This document shows positions 9,984 through 15,941 of a stretch of DNA of 64,000 nt, one piece after another. Location of the stretch: contig JAQGHM010000067.1 in the NCBI GenBank assembly GCA_028291615.1, positions 1 through 64,000 on the forward strand, in the 5' to 3' direction. Position numbers and translations under genes: made by a program. The notes under the pieces are model-generated. The model made no database searches. It was not told where the DNA came from and saw only the letters and a list, made by a program, of their open reading frames with translations. Positions within the stretch are counted from its first letter, which is position 1. The number at the start of each line of letters is the position of its first letter. Origin of the DNA: Phycisphaerales bacterium (lineage in GTDB: Bacteria > Planctomycetota > Phycisphaerae > Tepidisphaerales > Tepidisphaeraceae).

Positions 9984-10097
9984 TACAATACCCTCCAGCC
10001 CCGGCGGTGTTCGTCGGGGCAACCTACCCCAGTCGCGACGGAACGGGAAACGAGGACCGCAGTGCGACTCAGTCGTATTTATCTTCATTCACGACTG
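9984..10097 (+). promoter_or_regulatory. Promoter and three-hairpin leader of the pseudopilin gene
   Basis: The 309-base gap 9871-10179 has no gene. It contains a TACAAT box at 9984-9989, then three consecutive inverted repeats: 9998-10006 with 10012-10020 (9 bp, one G-U, 5-nt loop), 10031-10036 with 10064-10069 (6 bp), and 10070-10076 with 10091-10097 (7 bp perfect). The first hairpin would sit at the extreme 5' end of the transcript, and about 80 unstructured bases follow before the Shine-Dalgarno at the pilin start. It could be a riboswitch or a stability element. I could not match it to a known riboswitch consensus. Confidence 0.4.
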
Positions 10098-10179
10098 ACC
10101 AACGTCATCATTCTTCTTCATCCATCTTTCCGATCCGAGGATTCCGCCTCCGTGCGACGCTTCTTGAAAGGAGCTTCAC

Positions 10180-11058
10180 ATGAAGCGCCTCAATCGGAGG
10201 ATGGATCAGGGCCATAGCGCCTTCACCCTCCTGGAAATCCTCGCGGTGATCTTCATCATCGCCATCGTGACGGCAGTGTTGCTGCCGACCATTACGCGTA
10301 CGCGCGGCGATACCAACTGGCGCGTGCGCTGTGGTAGTAACATGCGCCAGATCGGCCAGGCGATCCAGCTCTATGCCAATGAGAACAAGGGGAATTATCC
10401 CCGCACGTTCTATGTGGCGGGCGGAAACCTGGCGTTTTCGAACGACGTCAGCGATAGCGCTGCGGAACGCAACCCGTTCGGCGACAAGAGTCTGCCCGGA
10501 AAAGTCGGCGATAACGAAGTGGTCTCCGGCATCTTCCTGCTGATTCGCACGCAGGACATTACGCCCGAAGTCTTCATCTGCCCGTCGTCAAACGCGGAGA
10601 AGGACGTCTACGGAAAGGCCGCGGGCATCAGCGCCGCGAGCAAGACCAGCTTCACCGACTGGCGAAAGAATCTCTCTTACAGCTTGGCCAATCCATACCC
10701 GGACGAGGCGGCCGTCAAGAACGGCTACAAGCTTAACGCCACGACGGGCGCTGAGTTTGCCATCGCCGCGGATCTGAATCCGGGCGTGGGTGACGGGTAC
10801 GACGTCACGGCGCCCAAGGAGACTTCCTCCTCCGCACAGATGCAAAAGGCCAACAGCCGCAATCACCAGGGCCAAGGCCAGAACGTTCTCTATGGCGACG
10901 GTCACGCCGAGTTTCAGCAGAACCCCTTCTGCGGCTCCAAGCGCGATAATATCTACACCGTCAGCGGCTCGATCGACGGCAGCGTGACCACCAGTAAAAC
11001 GGTGGTCGGCAGCCCGACCTGGGCTGGCGATAGCGTGTTGTTGCCGGCTTGGAAATGA
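10180..11058 (+). CDS. Type II pseudopilin-like protein (DUF1559-style, prepilin N-terminus)
   Basis: 292 aa. The N-terminus has a type III prepilin signal with the helix SAFTLLEILAVIFIIAIVTA after a short basic leader, to be cleaved and N-methylated by a prepilin peptidase. The body is the planctomycete large-pseudopilin type, and near the C-terminus it has the block NHQGQGQNVLYGDGHAEF, resembling the H-x9-DG processing-associated motif but with x10. These proteins are thought to form secretion or surface pseudopili. A GAAAGGAG Shine-Dalgarno sits 7-8 bases before the ATG. The gene has a structured leader upstream and a strong terminator downstream, so it is probably transcribed alone. Confidence 0.88.
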   Translation: MKRLNRRMDQGHSAFTLLEILAVIFIIAIVTAVLLPTITRTRGDTNWRVRCGSNMRQIGQAIQLYANENKGNYPRTFYVAGGNLAFSNDVSDSAAERNPFGDKSLPGKVGDNEVVSGIFLLIRTQDITPEVFICPSSNAEKDVYGKAAGISAASKTSFTDWRKNLSYSLANPYPDEAAVKNGYKLNATTGAEFAIAADLNPGVGDGYDVTAPKETSSSAQMQKANSRNHQGQGQNVLYGDGHAEFQQNPFCGSKRDNIYTVSGSIDGSVTTSKTVVGSPTWAGDSVLLPAWK

Positions 11059-11104
11059 CCGTTTGAGGTCGTATCGTCCGATTTCTTCCGGATGACGAAG
11101 AGGC

Positions 11105-11133
11105 AAGGCCTGCGCCTGGCGCAGGCCTTTTTT
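11105..11133 (+). terminator. Rho-independent terminator of the pseudopilin gene
   Basis: A perfect 10-bp inverted repeat (11107-11116 with 11118-11127, effectively 8 bp plus loop) is followed directly by a run of six T. It lies 50 bases after the pseudopilin stop. Confidence 0.85.
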
Positions 11134-11276
11134 CATCCTTGCGGACCGCACCTCCAGGGTGACATGGGTCACCGGCGGTGACCCTGCCGATTTGCGCGCT
11201 TCCGCAACATTTCCCACACCCTGCGCGTCCTTGAAATGGGTAGAATCTCTACCCTGCACCCCGACCGGAGATTGTG

Positions 11277-12416
11277 ATGATGAGATATGCACTGACCTTA
11301 CTTATCGCGGCGTTCATGCTGACGCCGGCCCGCGCGGCCTCGCCTGCGGCCACGCAGGCAGCGCCCGATGAGATCAAGCGGCTGATCGATCAACTCGGCG
11401 ACGGCGAGTATCCCAAGCGCGAGGAGGCCGCCAAGCGACTCAAGACGATCGGCAAGCCCGCCGTGCCCGCGCTCAAAGACGCGATCGCCAACAACGAAGA
11501 CGCCGAGATCGTCTCTCGTTCACAGGCGCTGCTGAAGCGCATCGAGATTCGCCCGCTGCCGGGCGCCGATACGGTCAACGCGAATGGCATGGTCCTGATC
11601 CAGGCGACGCGGATGCGCATCAGCGTGAACAACAACGGCGGGCGCGTCCTGAACGTGACCGAAGGCGGCCGCGACATCCAGATCACCGACGGGCCCGACG
11701 GCATCGTCATGAGCGTGACGGGGCTGGTCGATGGGCAGCGCGTGACCGAAGAGTATACGGCCAGGGATCTGGACGAGCTCAAGGCTGACAACCCCCCGGC
11801 CGCGGAGCTTTACCAACGCTGGGGCCTGGGCGGGGCCAACGGCATGCTGCGCGGCGTGCGGATCGGTGGCGGCGGCGTCGTGCAGTTCAACCAGATCAAT
11901 CAGCTTAACCTGCAGCCGATCGTCCCCGATGAGCTGGTGCAACTGCGCGCGAGCCTGGACAAGCAGATGCGCGACGCGAAGGTGAAGGAGGCCGATCGCG
12001 ACGAGGTGAACAAGGGTCTCGAAAAACTGGCCGAGGCGCGGCGGGCCGGCGGCATTGCGGCGGGGATGGACAAGTACTCCGATCAGTGCGATGAATTTCG
12101 CAAGACGCTCGAGCAGTACAAGCTCGAGCCGGGTGAGTTTCTCCCACCACCGGCCAAGACGCGGCTGGGCGTCAGCATCACAACCGAAGGGACGGCGATG
12201 TTCGTGCAGCGCGTCGGCGACAAGTCGCGCGCCGAGCGCATCGGCCTCAAGCCAGGCGATCAGATTCGCAAGATCGACGGGAAGGATGTCTCCAACATCG
12301 GCGAGCTGCGCAAGGCCGCGAGCGCCAAGGAAAAAGGCCTGATCATCGAGATCAACCGCGACGGCGCGGCCCTGAAGCTGGAAGAAAAGGAAGCTAATGA
12401 AGACGCCGCGAAGTGA
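11277..12416 (+). CDS. Exported HEAT-like / PDZ domain protein
   Basis: About 379 aa with a signal peptide (MRYALTLLIAAFMLTPARA). Residues about 30-90 resemble a HEAT repeat (DGEYPKREEAAKRLKTIGKPAVPALKDAI). The central part has no recognised domain. The last 90 residues form a PDZ domain (VQRVGDKSRAERIGLKPGDQIRKIDGKDV). PDZ domains bind protein C-termini or guide proteases, but no protease domain is present here, so it is probably an envelope adaptor. GTG 11274 and ATGs 11277 and 11280 are adjacent; GGAG at 11267-11270 fits ATG 11277 best. It ends 11 bases before the convergent tRNA array. Confidence 0.75.
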   Translation: MMRYALTLLIAAFMLTPARAASPAATQAAPDEIKRLIDQLGDGEYPKREEAAKRLKTIGKPAVPALKDAIANNEDAEIVSRSQALLKRIEIRPLPGADTVNANGMVLIQATRMRISVNNNGGRVLNVTEGGRDIQITDGPDGIVMSVTGLVDGQRVTEEYTARDLDELKADNPPAAELYQRWGLGGANGMLRGVRIGGGGVVQFNQINQLNLQPIVPDELVQLRASLDKQMRDAKVKEADRDEVNKGLEKLAEARRAGGIAAGMDKYSDQCDEFRKTLEQYKLEPGEFLPPPAKTRLGVSITTEGTAMFVQRVGDKSRAERIGLKPGDQIRKIDGKDVSNIGELRKAASAKEKGLIIEINRDGAALKLEEKEANEDAAK

Positions 12417-12837
12417 CGTCTCCGCGATGCTGCGCGAGGGATTCGAACCCCCATCGACCGGATTTTGAATCCAGCGCCTCTACCGGTTGGGCCAGCGCAG
12501 CGGAATCAAAGGATGAATGATGGAGGCGGAAGGATGAATCGGAAAAACATTCGCCTGATTCATCCTTCATCCTTCCCGCCTTCACCCTTCTCTTTGCCGT
12601 AGGTGGGATTCGAACCCACAACACGCGGGGTTTAAGCCCGCTGCCTCGTGCCGTTGGGCTACTACAGCTTGCAATCCTCAGCAGCTCCTCCACCTCAATC
12701 GCGCCGTCGTCCCGGCGCACCAGGCGCAGATTGCCGATCACCAGCTCGGTCCAGGGGCCGAGATAGATGCACTCACGATGATCTTCAAAGACCGCGGATA
12801 GCTCATCGGTATCCAAGATTCGACTGGGGTAAGGCAC
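12394..12837 (-). CDS. Hypothetical protein whose frame runs through two tRNA genes
   Basis: A GTG at 12837 follows a good Shine-Dalgarno (AAAGGAG, 8 bases away). The first 60 residues look like a real protein (start VPYPSRILDTDELSAV, then ECIYLGPWTELVIGNL). The frame then reads without a stop through tRNA-Leu(TAA), spacer 1 and tRNA-Leu(CAA). The natural 3' end was probably replaced when tRNA genes came to lie here, so the protein is either chimeric or no longer made. No family recognised. Confidence 0.3.
   Translation of the reverse strand: MPYPSRILDTDELSAVFEDHRECIYLGPWTELVIGNLRLVRRDDGAIEVEELLRIASCSSPTARGSGLKPRVLWVRIPPTAKRRVKAGRMKDESGECFSDSSFRLHHSSFDSAALAQPVEALDSKSGRWGFESLAQHRGDVTSRRLH
12428..12501 (-). 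tRNA. tRNA with anticodon CAA (leucine codon UUG), class-I shape
   Basis: 74 nt with a perfect 7-bp acceptor stem (GCTGCGC/GCGCAGC), A73 and no encoded CCA. The anticodon arm CTGGA-TTCAAAA-TCCGG closely resembles bacterial tRNA-Leu(CAA). The variable loop is only 5 nt (TCGAT), whereas bacterial leucine tRNAs normally carry a long variable arm. Last gene of the array. Confidence 0.85.
12508..12594. repeat. Palindromic heptamer-repeat spacer 1 in the tRNA array
   Basis: The left arm 12511-12540 (GGATGAA units) and the right arm from 12557 (CATCCTT units) are inverted copies that pair perfectly over at least 12 nt at the loop end. The left arm is repeated with one mismatch at 12958-12987. Confidence 0.75.
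12595..12668 (-). tRNA. tRNA with anticodon TAA (leucine codon UUA), class-I shape
   Basis: 74 nt. Acceptor GCTGTAG/CTACGGC with one T-G pair, A73, no CCA. The anticodon stem GCGGG/CCCGC is perfect, with loop CTTAAAC. The variable loop is 5 nt (GTGTT) instead of a long arm. Confidence 0.85.
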
Positions 12838-12874
12838 GCGATCATCTCCTTTCAAAACAAACTAACAACCACAA

Positions 12875-12949
12875 TGCTGCGGGCGGGATTCGAACCCGCA
12901 CTATCCGGGATCTCGGCCCGGCGCCTCCTACCGATTGGGCTACCGCAGC
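12875..12949 (-). tRNA. tRNA with anticodon GAG (leucine codons CUC/CUU), class-I shape, C33
   Basis: 75 nt with perfect acceptor GCTGCGG/CCGCAGC, A73 and no CCA. The anticodon stem CCGGG/CCCGG is perfect with loop CCGAGAT, so position 33 is C rather than the near-universal U. The variable loop is 5 nt (ATAGT). Confidence 0.8.
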
Positions 12950-12955
12950 GAATCG

Positions 12956-13050
12956 AAGGATGAATGATGAAGGCGGAAGGATGAATCAAATGCGGCGAGG
13001 CTTGCACTCTGATTCATCCTTCATCCTTCCACCTTCATCCTTTCTTCTTC
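12956..13050. repeat. Palindromic heptamer-repeat spacer 2 in the tRNA array
   Basis: The left arm 12958-12987 matches that of spacer 1 with one mismatch. The right arm from about 13014 is its inverted, partly shifted copy built of CATCCTT heptamers. The loop region differs from spacer 1. Confidence 0.75.
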
Positions 13051-13052
13051 AG

Positions 13053-13127
13053 TGCCACAGGTGGGATTCGAACCCACACTGTCCGGATTCTGAGACCGGC
13101 GCCTCCTACCGATTGGGCTACCGTGGC
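13053..13127 (-). tRNA. tRNA with anticodon CAG (leucine codon CUG), class-I shape
   Basis: 75 nt. Acceptor GCCACGG/CTGTGGC with one G-T pair, A73, no CCA. Anticodon loop CTCAGAA is closed by a T-T mismatch above four GC pairs. The variable loop is 5 nt (ACAGT). It shares the D-arm sequence AATCGGTAGGAGGC with the GAG tRNA. Confidence 0.83.
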
Positions 13128-13130
13128 AAG

Positions 13131-13218
13131 GATTCAGTAGGCAGTAGGCGGTCGGCAGTCGGCAGAGAGATTTCTCCTTCTTCTCTGCCTACCGCCTACT
13201 GCCCACTGCCTACTACTC
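13131..13218. repeat. Palindromic heptamer-repeat spacer 3 in the tRNA array
   Basis: Left arm of CAGTAGG-type heptamers, right arm of CTACTGC-type heptamers. The two are inverted copies that would fold into a long imperfect hairpin around a TTTCTCC loop. Confidence 0.75.
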
Positions 13219-13222
13219 AAGC

Positions 13223-13311
13223 GGAAGCTGCAGGAGTCGAACCTGCCAGGCCCCGTAAGAGGCCCCCTGGTTTTCGGGACCAGTCCCCGCGCCAAGAGGG
13301 TCAGAGCTTCC
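13223..13311 (-). tRNA. tRNA-Ser with anticodon CGA, class II, C33
   Basis: 89 nt with perfect acceptor GGAAGCT/AGCTTCC and a long variable arm with a 6-bp stem (GGCCTC/GGGGCC), as expected for serine. The anticodon stem CTGGT/ACCAG is perfect, and the loop CCCGAAA has C at position 33 instead of U. No CCA is encoded. Confidence 0.85.
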
Positions 13312-13361
13312 AGTATTTCTTTTCTCGCTTCTCACTACTCACTTCTCGCTTCTCTTCCAAA

Positions 13362-13432
13362 GAGCACGACAGGAGTCGAACCTGTGAGAATCCGGGCTTG
13401 CAACCCAGCCGCCGACCGTCGGCATCGTGCTC
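13362..13432 (-). tRNA. tRNA-Cys(GCA)
   Basis: 71 nt. Perfect acceptor GAGCACG/CGTGCTC; anticodon arm CTGGG-TTGCAAG-CCCGG. No CCA follows. The 50 bases between it and tRNA-Ser(CGA) are a one-sided run of TCTCGCT/TCTCACT-like heptamers. Confidence 0.85.
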
Positions 13433-13442
13433 GAACAAACCA

Positions 13443-13528
13443 TGGGTGCGGAAGGACTCGAACCTCCGTCGGTCTCATGGAGACTCCAGATCTACAGTCT
13501 GGCGCAATCGCCGCTCTGCCACACACCC
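13443..13528 (-). tRNA. tRNA-Tyr(GTA)
   Basis: 86 nt class II tRNA. Acceptor GGGTGTG/CGCACCC, A73, anticodon stem CCAGA/TCTGG with loop CTGTAGA. The long variable arm (AGTCTCCATGAGACC) is normal for bacterial tyrosine tRNA. Confidence 0.88.
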
Positions 13529-13531
13529 AGA

Positions 13532-13618
13532 TCAGTAGGCGGTAGGCAGAGGGCAGATGGCAGAAAGGACATGCCACCTCTGCCTACTGCCTACTGCTTA
13601 CTGCTTACTGCCTACTGT
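13532..13618. repeat. Palindromic heptamer-repeat spacer 4 in the tRNA array
   Basis: The left arm has degenerate CAGTAGG-type units. The right arm is a run of about five CTACTGC/TTACTGC heptamers in tandem. Same unit family as spacers 3 and 5. Confidence 0.7.
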
Positions 13619-13621
13619 TCA

Positions 13622-13694
13622 CGCCTCGTACGGGAGTCGAACCCGTTCCAACACCTCGACAGGGTGCCATGCGATCCCGTTACACCAACGAGAC
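13622..13694 (-). tRNA. tRNA-Asp(GTC)
   Basis: 73 nt. Acceptor GTCTCGT/ACGAGGC, anticodon loop CTGTCGA closed by CACC/GGTG. No CCA. It lies only 16 bases from tRNA-His. Confidence 0.85.
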
Positions 13695-13709
13695 CAACCG
13701 TTCTTCACA

Positions 13710-13781
13710 GGGCGAGCAGGGGAATCGAACCCTCGCCACGACATTCACAGTGTCGCGTGCTGCCACTACACCAAACTCGCC
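13710..13781 (-). tRNA. tRNA-His(GTG)
   Basis: Acceptor GGCGAGT/GCTCGCC with C73; anticodon stem CGACA/TGTCG and loop CTGTGAA. The base before position 1 is T in the DNA, so the G-1 typical of histidine tRNA is not plainly encoded unless the acceptor register shifts. The T-stem has one A-C mismatch. Confidence 0.82.
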
Positions 13782-13831
13782 ATCGCGCAAACCTTTTAGC
13801 GGCTCCGCTTGCGGAGCGCGTCCAACACCAG

Positions 13832-13921
13832 CGGAAGAGGAGGGACTCGAACCCTCACCGCCCAATTAAGCGGACACGTTTAGCAAACGCGTGCGACGAA
13901 ACCGATATTCGCCTCTCTTCC
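13832..13921 (-). tRNA. tRNA-Ser(GCT)
   Basis: 90 nt class II tRNA with perfect acceptor GGAAGAG/CTCTTCC and discriminator G. Anticodon stem CGCGT/ACGTG, loop TTGCTAA, long variable arm (TCCGCTTAATTGGGCGG). Confidence 0.87.
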
Positions 13922-13924
13922 AAT

Positions 13925-14007
13925 TCAGTAGGCGGTAGGCGGTATGCAGTAGGCGGAAAAGAGAAATCAGTTTCTGCCTACCGCCTACTGCCGACTGCCT
14001 ACTTCCT
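13925..14007. repeat. Palindromic heptamer-repeat spacer 5 in the tRNA array
   Basis: Left arm of CAGTAGG/CGGTAGG heptamers and right arm of inverted CTACTGC/CTACCGC heptamers around an AGAAATC loop. Long imperfect hairpin like spacers 3 and 4. Confidence 0.73.
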
Positions 14008-14010
14008 CCA

Positions 14011-14082
14011 TGCCCCCGCCAGGAATCGAACTTGGATCTCGAGCTTCGCACGCTCGCGTGGTTTCCATTCCACCACAGGGAC
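14011..14082 (-). tRNA. tRNA-Arg(GCG)
   Basis: 72 nt. Acceptor GTCCCTG/CGGGGGC with two G-T pairs, A73, anticodon stem CGAGC/GCTCG and loop GTGCGAA. Most bacteria read CGC/CGU codons with an A34 (inosine) tRNA-Arg(ACG); here G34 is encoded, so TadA editing is not needed for this tRNA. Confidence 0.83.
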
Positions 14083-14136
14083 GAATCTCGCATTCCCTCT
14101 CGCTACTCGCTTCTGACTTTTCGCTTCTCTCCTCAT

Positions 14137-14209
14137 TGCCTCCGCCAGGATTCGAACCCGGAACGCAGCGTTCGAAGCGCCGCATGATCATCCGTTTCAA
14201 CACGGAGGC
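14137..14209 (-). tRNA. tRNA-Arg(TCG)
   Basis: 73 nt. Perfect acceptor GCCTCCG/CGGAGGC, A73, anticodon stem CGGCG/CGCTG with loop CTTCGAA. No CCA. Separated from tRNA-Arg(GCG) by TCTCGCT-like heptamers. Confidence 0.86.
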
Positions 14210-14225
14210 GTATGATTTTCTTCAG

Positions 14226-14299
14226 AGCCCGTTGCCGGGGTCGAACCGGCGACTCGTCGCTACGAGGGACGCGTGATGCCGCGACTTCACCAAGCGGGC
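14226..14299 (-). tRNA. tRNA-Thr(CGT), divergent
   Basis: 74 nt. Acceptor GCCCGCT/AACGGGC with one C-A mismatch; D-stem GTGA/TCAC; anticodon loop CTCGTAG with a C-C mismatch at the closing pair; T-arm GCCGG/CCGGC perfect; 4-nt variable loop. First gene of the array. It starts 5 bases after a terminator-like hairpin, so it has no room for its own promoter. Confidence 0.7.
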
Positions 14300-14303
14300 C
14301 AAA

Positions 14304-14339
14304 CAAAAAACCCCGAGGCCGTCACCGGGCGCTCGGGGC
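14304..14339 (-). terminator. Terminator-like hairpin between the GH5 region and the tRNA array
   Basis: Read on the minus strand, CCCCGAG...CTCGGGG (14332-14338 with 14311-14317) is followed by six T. It ends what lies upstream, yet tRNA-Thr starts 5 bases beyond it, so array transcription must read through it or start inside the array. Confidence 0.75.
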
Positions 14340-14364
14340 TGAACAGTCGTCTCGCGACTCGCGC

Positions 14365-14568
14365 TCAGCGCCTCACCCGGAATACAAAGCCCGATCGCTG
14401 CGCACCGATAGGTGGCGGCAGCAACGCGTGCAACGGCTGCGATAAGCCGTCCGCATGCAGGAGCGTGAGTGGAGTTGGCAAGCCAAAGTCTTCATGGGTA
14501 AATGCCTTCGCCAGGAGATACGCAACGCTTTTAGGAATCTGACAAGCAGCCCCAAATTCTCCGATCAA
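14365..14568 (-). CDS. Small hypothetical ORF coupled to the GH5 gene
   Basis: 67 codons from a TTG that overlaps the GH5 stop (TTGA) to a TGA 26 bases before the terminator hairpin. The sequence contains KSVAYLLAKAFTHEDFGLP and ends GFVFRVRR. The placement between gene and terminator, and the absence of any competing frame, are the only support. No family recognised; it could equally be the untranslated 3' end of the GH5 mRNA. Confidence 0.28.
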   Translation of the reverse strand: MIGEFGAACQIPKSVAYLLAKAFTHEDFGLPTPLTLLHADGLSQPLHALLPPPIGAQRSGFVFRVRR

Positions 14569-15662
14569 TGGGCCTGGATCAGCTCCATCATCTTCCGATC
14601 CACCTTGTGCCCCTTCCAATCCTCGTAATTCACGTCTTTGCGCCCCGAATCCAGCGGCCCAAACGCGCCGCGGAAGTTCCACATCGCCCAGCCCCAACCC
14701 GCCTCTTTCCATAGCTCCAGGTAATCCTTCATCCACGCCAGGGCCACCGCGTGCGGCGTTTTGTTGAACGCCCCCCACTCGCCGACGTGCACGCCGCTCC
14801 CTTTCTGCTCCAGCGCTTTCCACGGGTCGATCCGGTTCTTGACGAGCTTGGCGCGGTCCCAGAGTTCTTCGTGATCCTTCTGCGGGATCTTCAGCGGCCA
14901 CGTCGGTTCGGGCCATTCGTCCGAGCCTTTCATCCAGTTGGCCTTGTAGTGACTGATGCGGCTCGGCTCGTAGCCGCGCGTCGATTGCGCCACCAGTCCC
15001 GCCAGTGAAAGAACAGGCGTGCCGCCCCACTTGAGCCCATCCGCAATCACCAGCCTCTGCGGGTCCTGCTCGTGAATCGCCGCTGCCAGTCGCTTCACGA
15101 CCTTCGCGTACTTCTCCTCGGGGATGTCGGCCGGTTCGTTCAACAGGTCGAACGTTACCTCCCGATTGGGCCGACCCTTATATCGCTTGGCAAAGTGGCC
15201 CCAATGGTGCGCGCAGGCATCCAGCGCCCGCTCATCGTCCCAGAGCACCAGCGGTTCGTTGGGCGGGTTGACGCAATAGCCGGGCGCGCGGTGGAAGTTG
15301 ATGTTCACGTGCACGCCGTGCTGCTTGCCCAACTCGACAGCCTGATCGACCTGCGCCAGCGCTTTCTCGTCCATCTGATCCCACTCCTCCACCTTCCCGC
15401 TGTTCCAGCAGCGGTACGAAAGCGGCAGGCGGACGAAGTCGAACCCCAGCCCCGCGATCACGGCAAAATCCTCTTCCTTGAACGGCTTTCGGTTATCCGC
15501 GTTAAACCATTCAAGCAGGTTAAACCCGCGCCAGCGCGGCAGCCTGGCAACGGTCGGCTCCGGGAGCGCGGGCTTGTCGTCAGCGGCGCGGAGCAGGTTC
15601 GCGGGAAGCGCAACCGCCGCAGCCGAAGCCGCGGCGCTCTGTAAGAATTGGCGTCTGTTCAT
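14565..15662 (-). CDS. Exported glycoside hydrolase family 5 (endoglucanase-like)
   Basis: 365 aa. The N-terminus MNRRQFLQSAAAS resembles a Tat signal. The rest is a GH5 TIM barrel: WRGFNLLEWF at the first strand, FDFVRLPLSY, the acid/base E176 in FDLLNEPAD, and the nucleophile E295 in VHVGEWGAFN. Such enzymes cut beta-1,4 glucans or mannans with retention of configuration in the periplasm or outside the cell. No carbohydrate-binding module is attached. The reading is not interrupted. It lies upstream of the terminator at 14304-14339, on the same strand as the tRNA array. Specificity (cellulose, mannan, other) is not decidable here. Confidence 0.88.
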   Translation of the reverse strand: MNRRQFLQSAAASAAAVALPANLLRAADDKPALPEPTVARLPRWRGFNLLEWFNADNRKPFKEEDFAVIAGLGFDFVRLPLSYRCWNSGKVEEWDQMDEKALAQVDQAVELGKQHGVHVNINFHRAPGYCVNPPNEPLVLWDDERALDACAHHWGHFAKRYKGRPNREVTFDLLNEPADIPEEKYAKVVKRLAAAIHEQDPQRLVIADGLKWGGTPVLSLAGLVAQSTRGYEPSRISHYKANWMKGSDEWPEPTWPLKIPQKDHEELWDRAKLVKNRIDPWKALEQKGSGVHVGEWGAFNKTPHAVALAWMKDYLELWKEAGWGWAMWNFRGAFGPLDSGRKDVNYEDWKGHKVDRKMMELIQAH

Positions 15663-15941
15663 CGCCGCATCCTACTGCGCGCGGTGACAAATCGTGATGT
15701 AGTTCTTCCCCCGAGCGACAGAAAGTCGATCCCCCAAAAAAGAAAACCGCATCCGGACACTGCCGTGGCCACAAAAAAACGGGGCACAACGATTGCTCTA
15801 CTTCCATCAACACCCGCCCGACGTCGAGGCGGAATCACTTCTCAGCGGCAACGCCGCACGTCACGCGATACATCAACCGACACGGAAGTCTTAACCGCAT
15901 GGCCGCCTGAGGGAGGCCTGCGCTTTGACTGGAGTTACGTC

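Noticed and set aside
9984-10097. Known c-di-GMP, TPP, cobalamin or ykkC-type riboswitch
   Set aside because: Hairpins are present, but I could not match the conserved cores of those classes, so it is reported only as an unassigned structured leader.
13128-14010. CRISPR-like array
   Set aside because: Repeat units are 7 bases, degenerate and inverted around loops, with tRNA genes between them. No regular 25-40 base repeat or spacer pattern.
2928-14299. Amber suppression by an array tRNA to rescue the split lyase
   Set aside because: None of the thirteen anticodons (CAA, TAA, GAG, CAG, CGA, GCA, GTA, GTC, GTG, GCT, GCG, TCG, CGT) pairs with UAG.
14340-14564. tmRNA or other stable RNA between the GH5 gene and the terminator
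   Set aside because: No tRNA-like ends or tag-reading frame; the stretch is better explained as mRNA 3' end with a doubtful small ORF.
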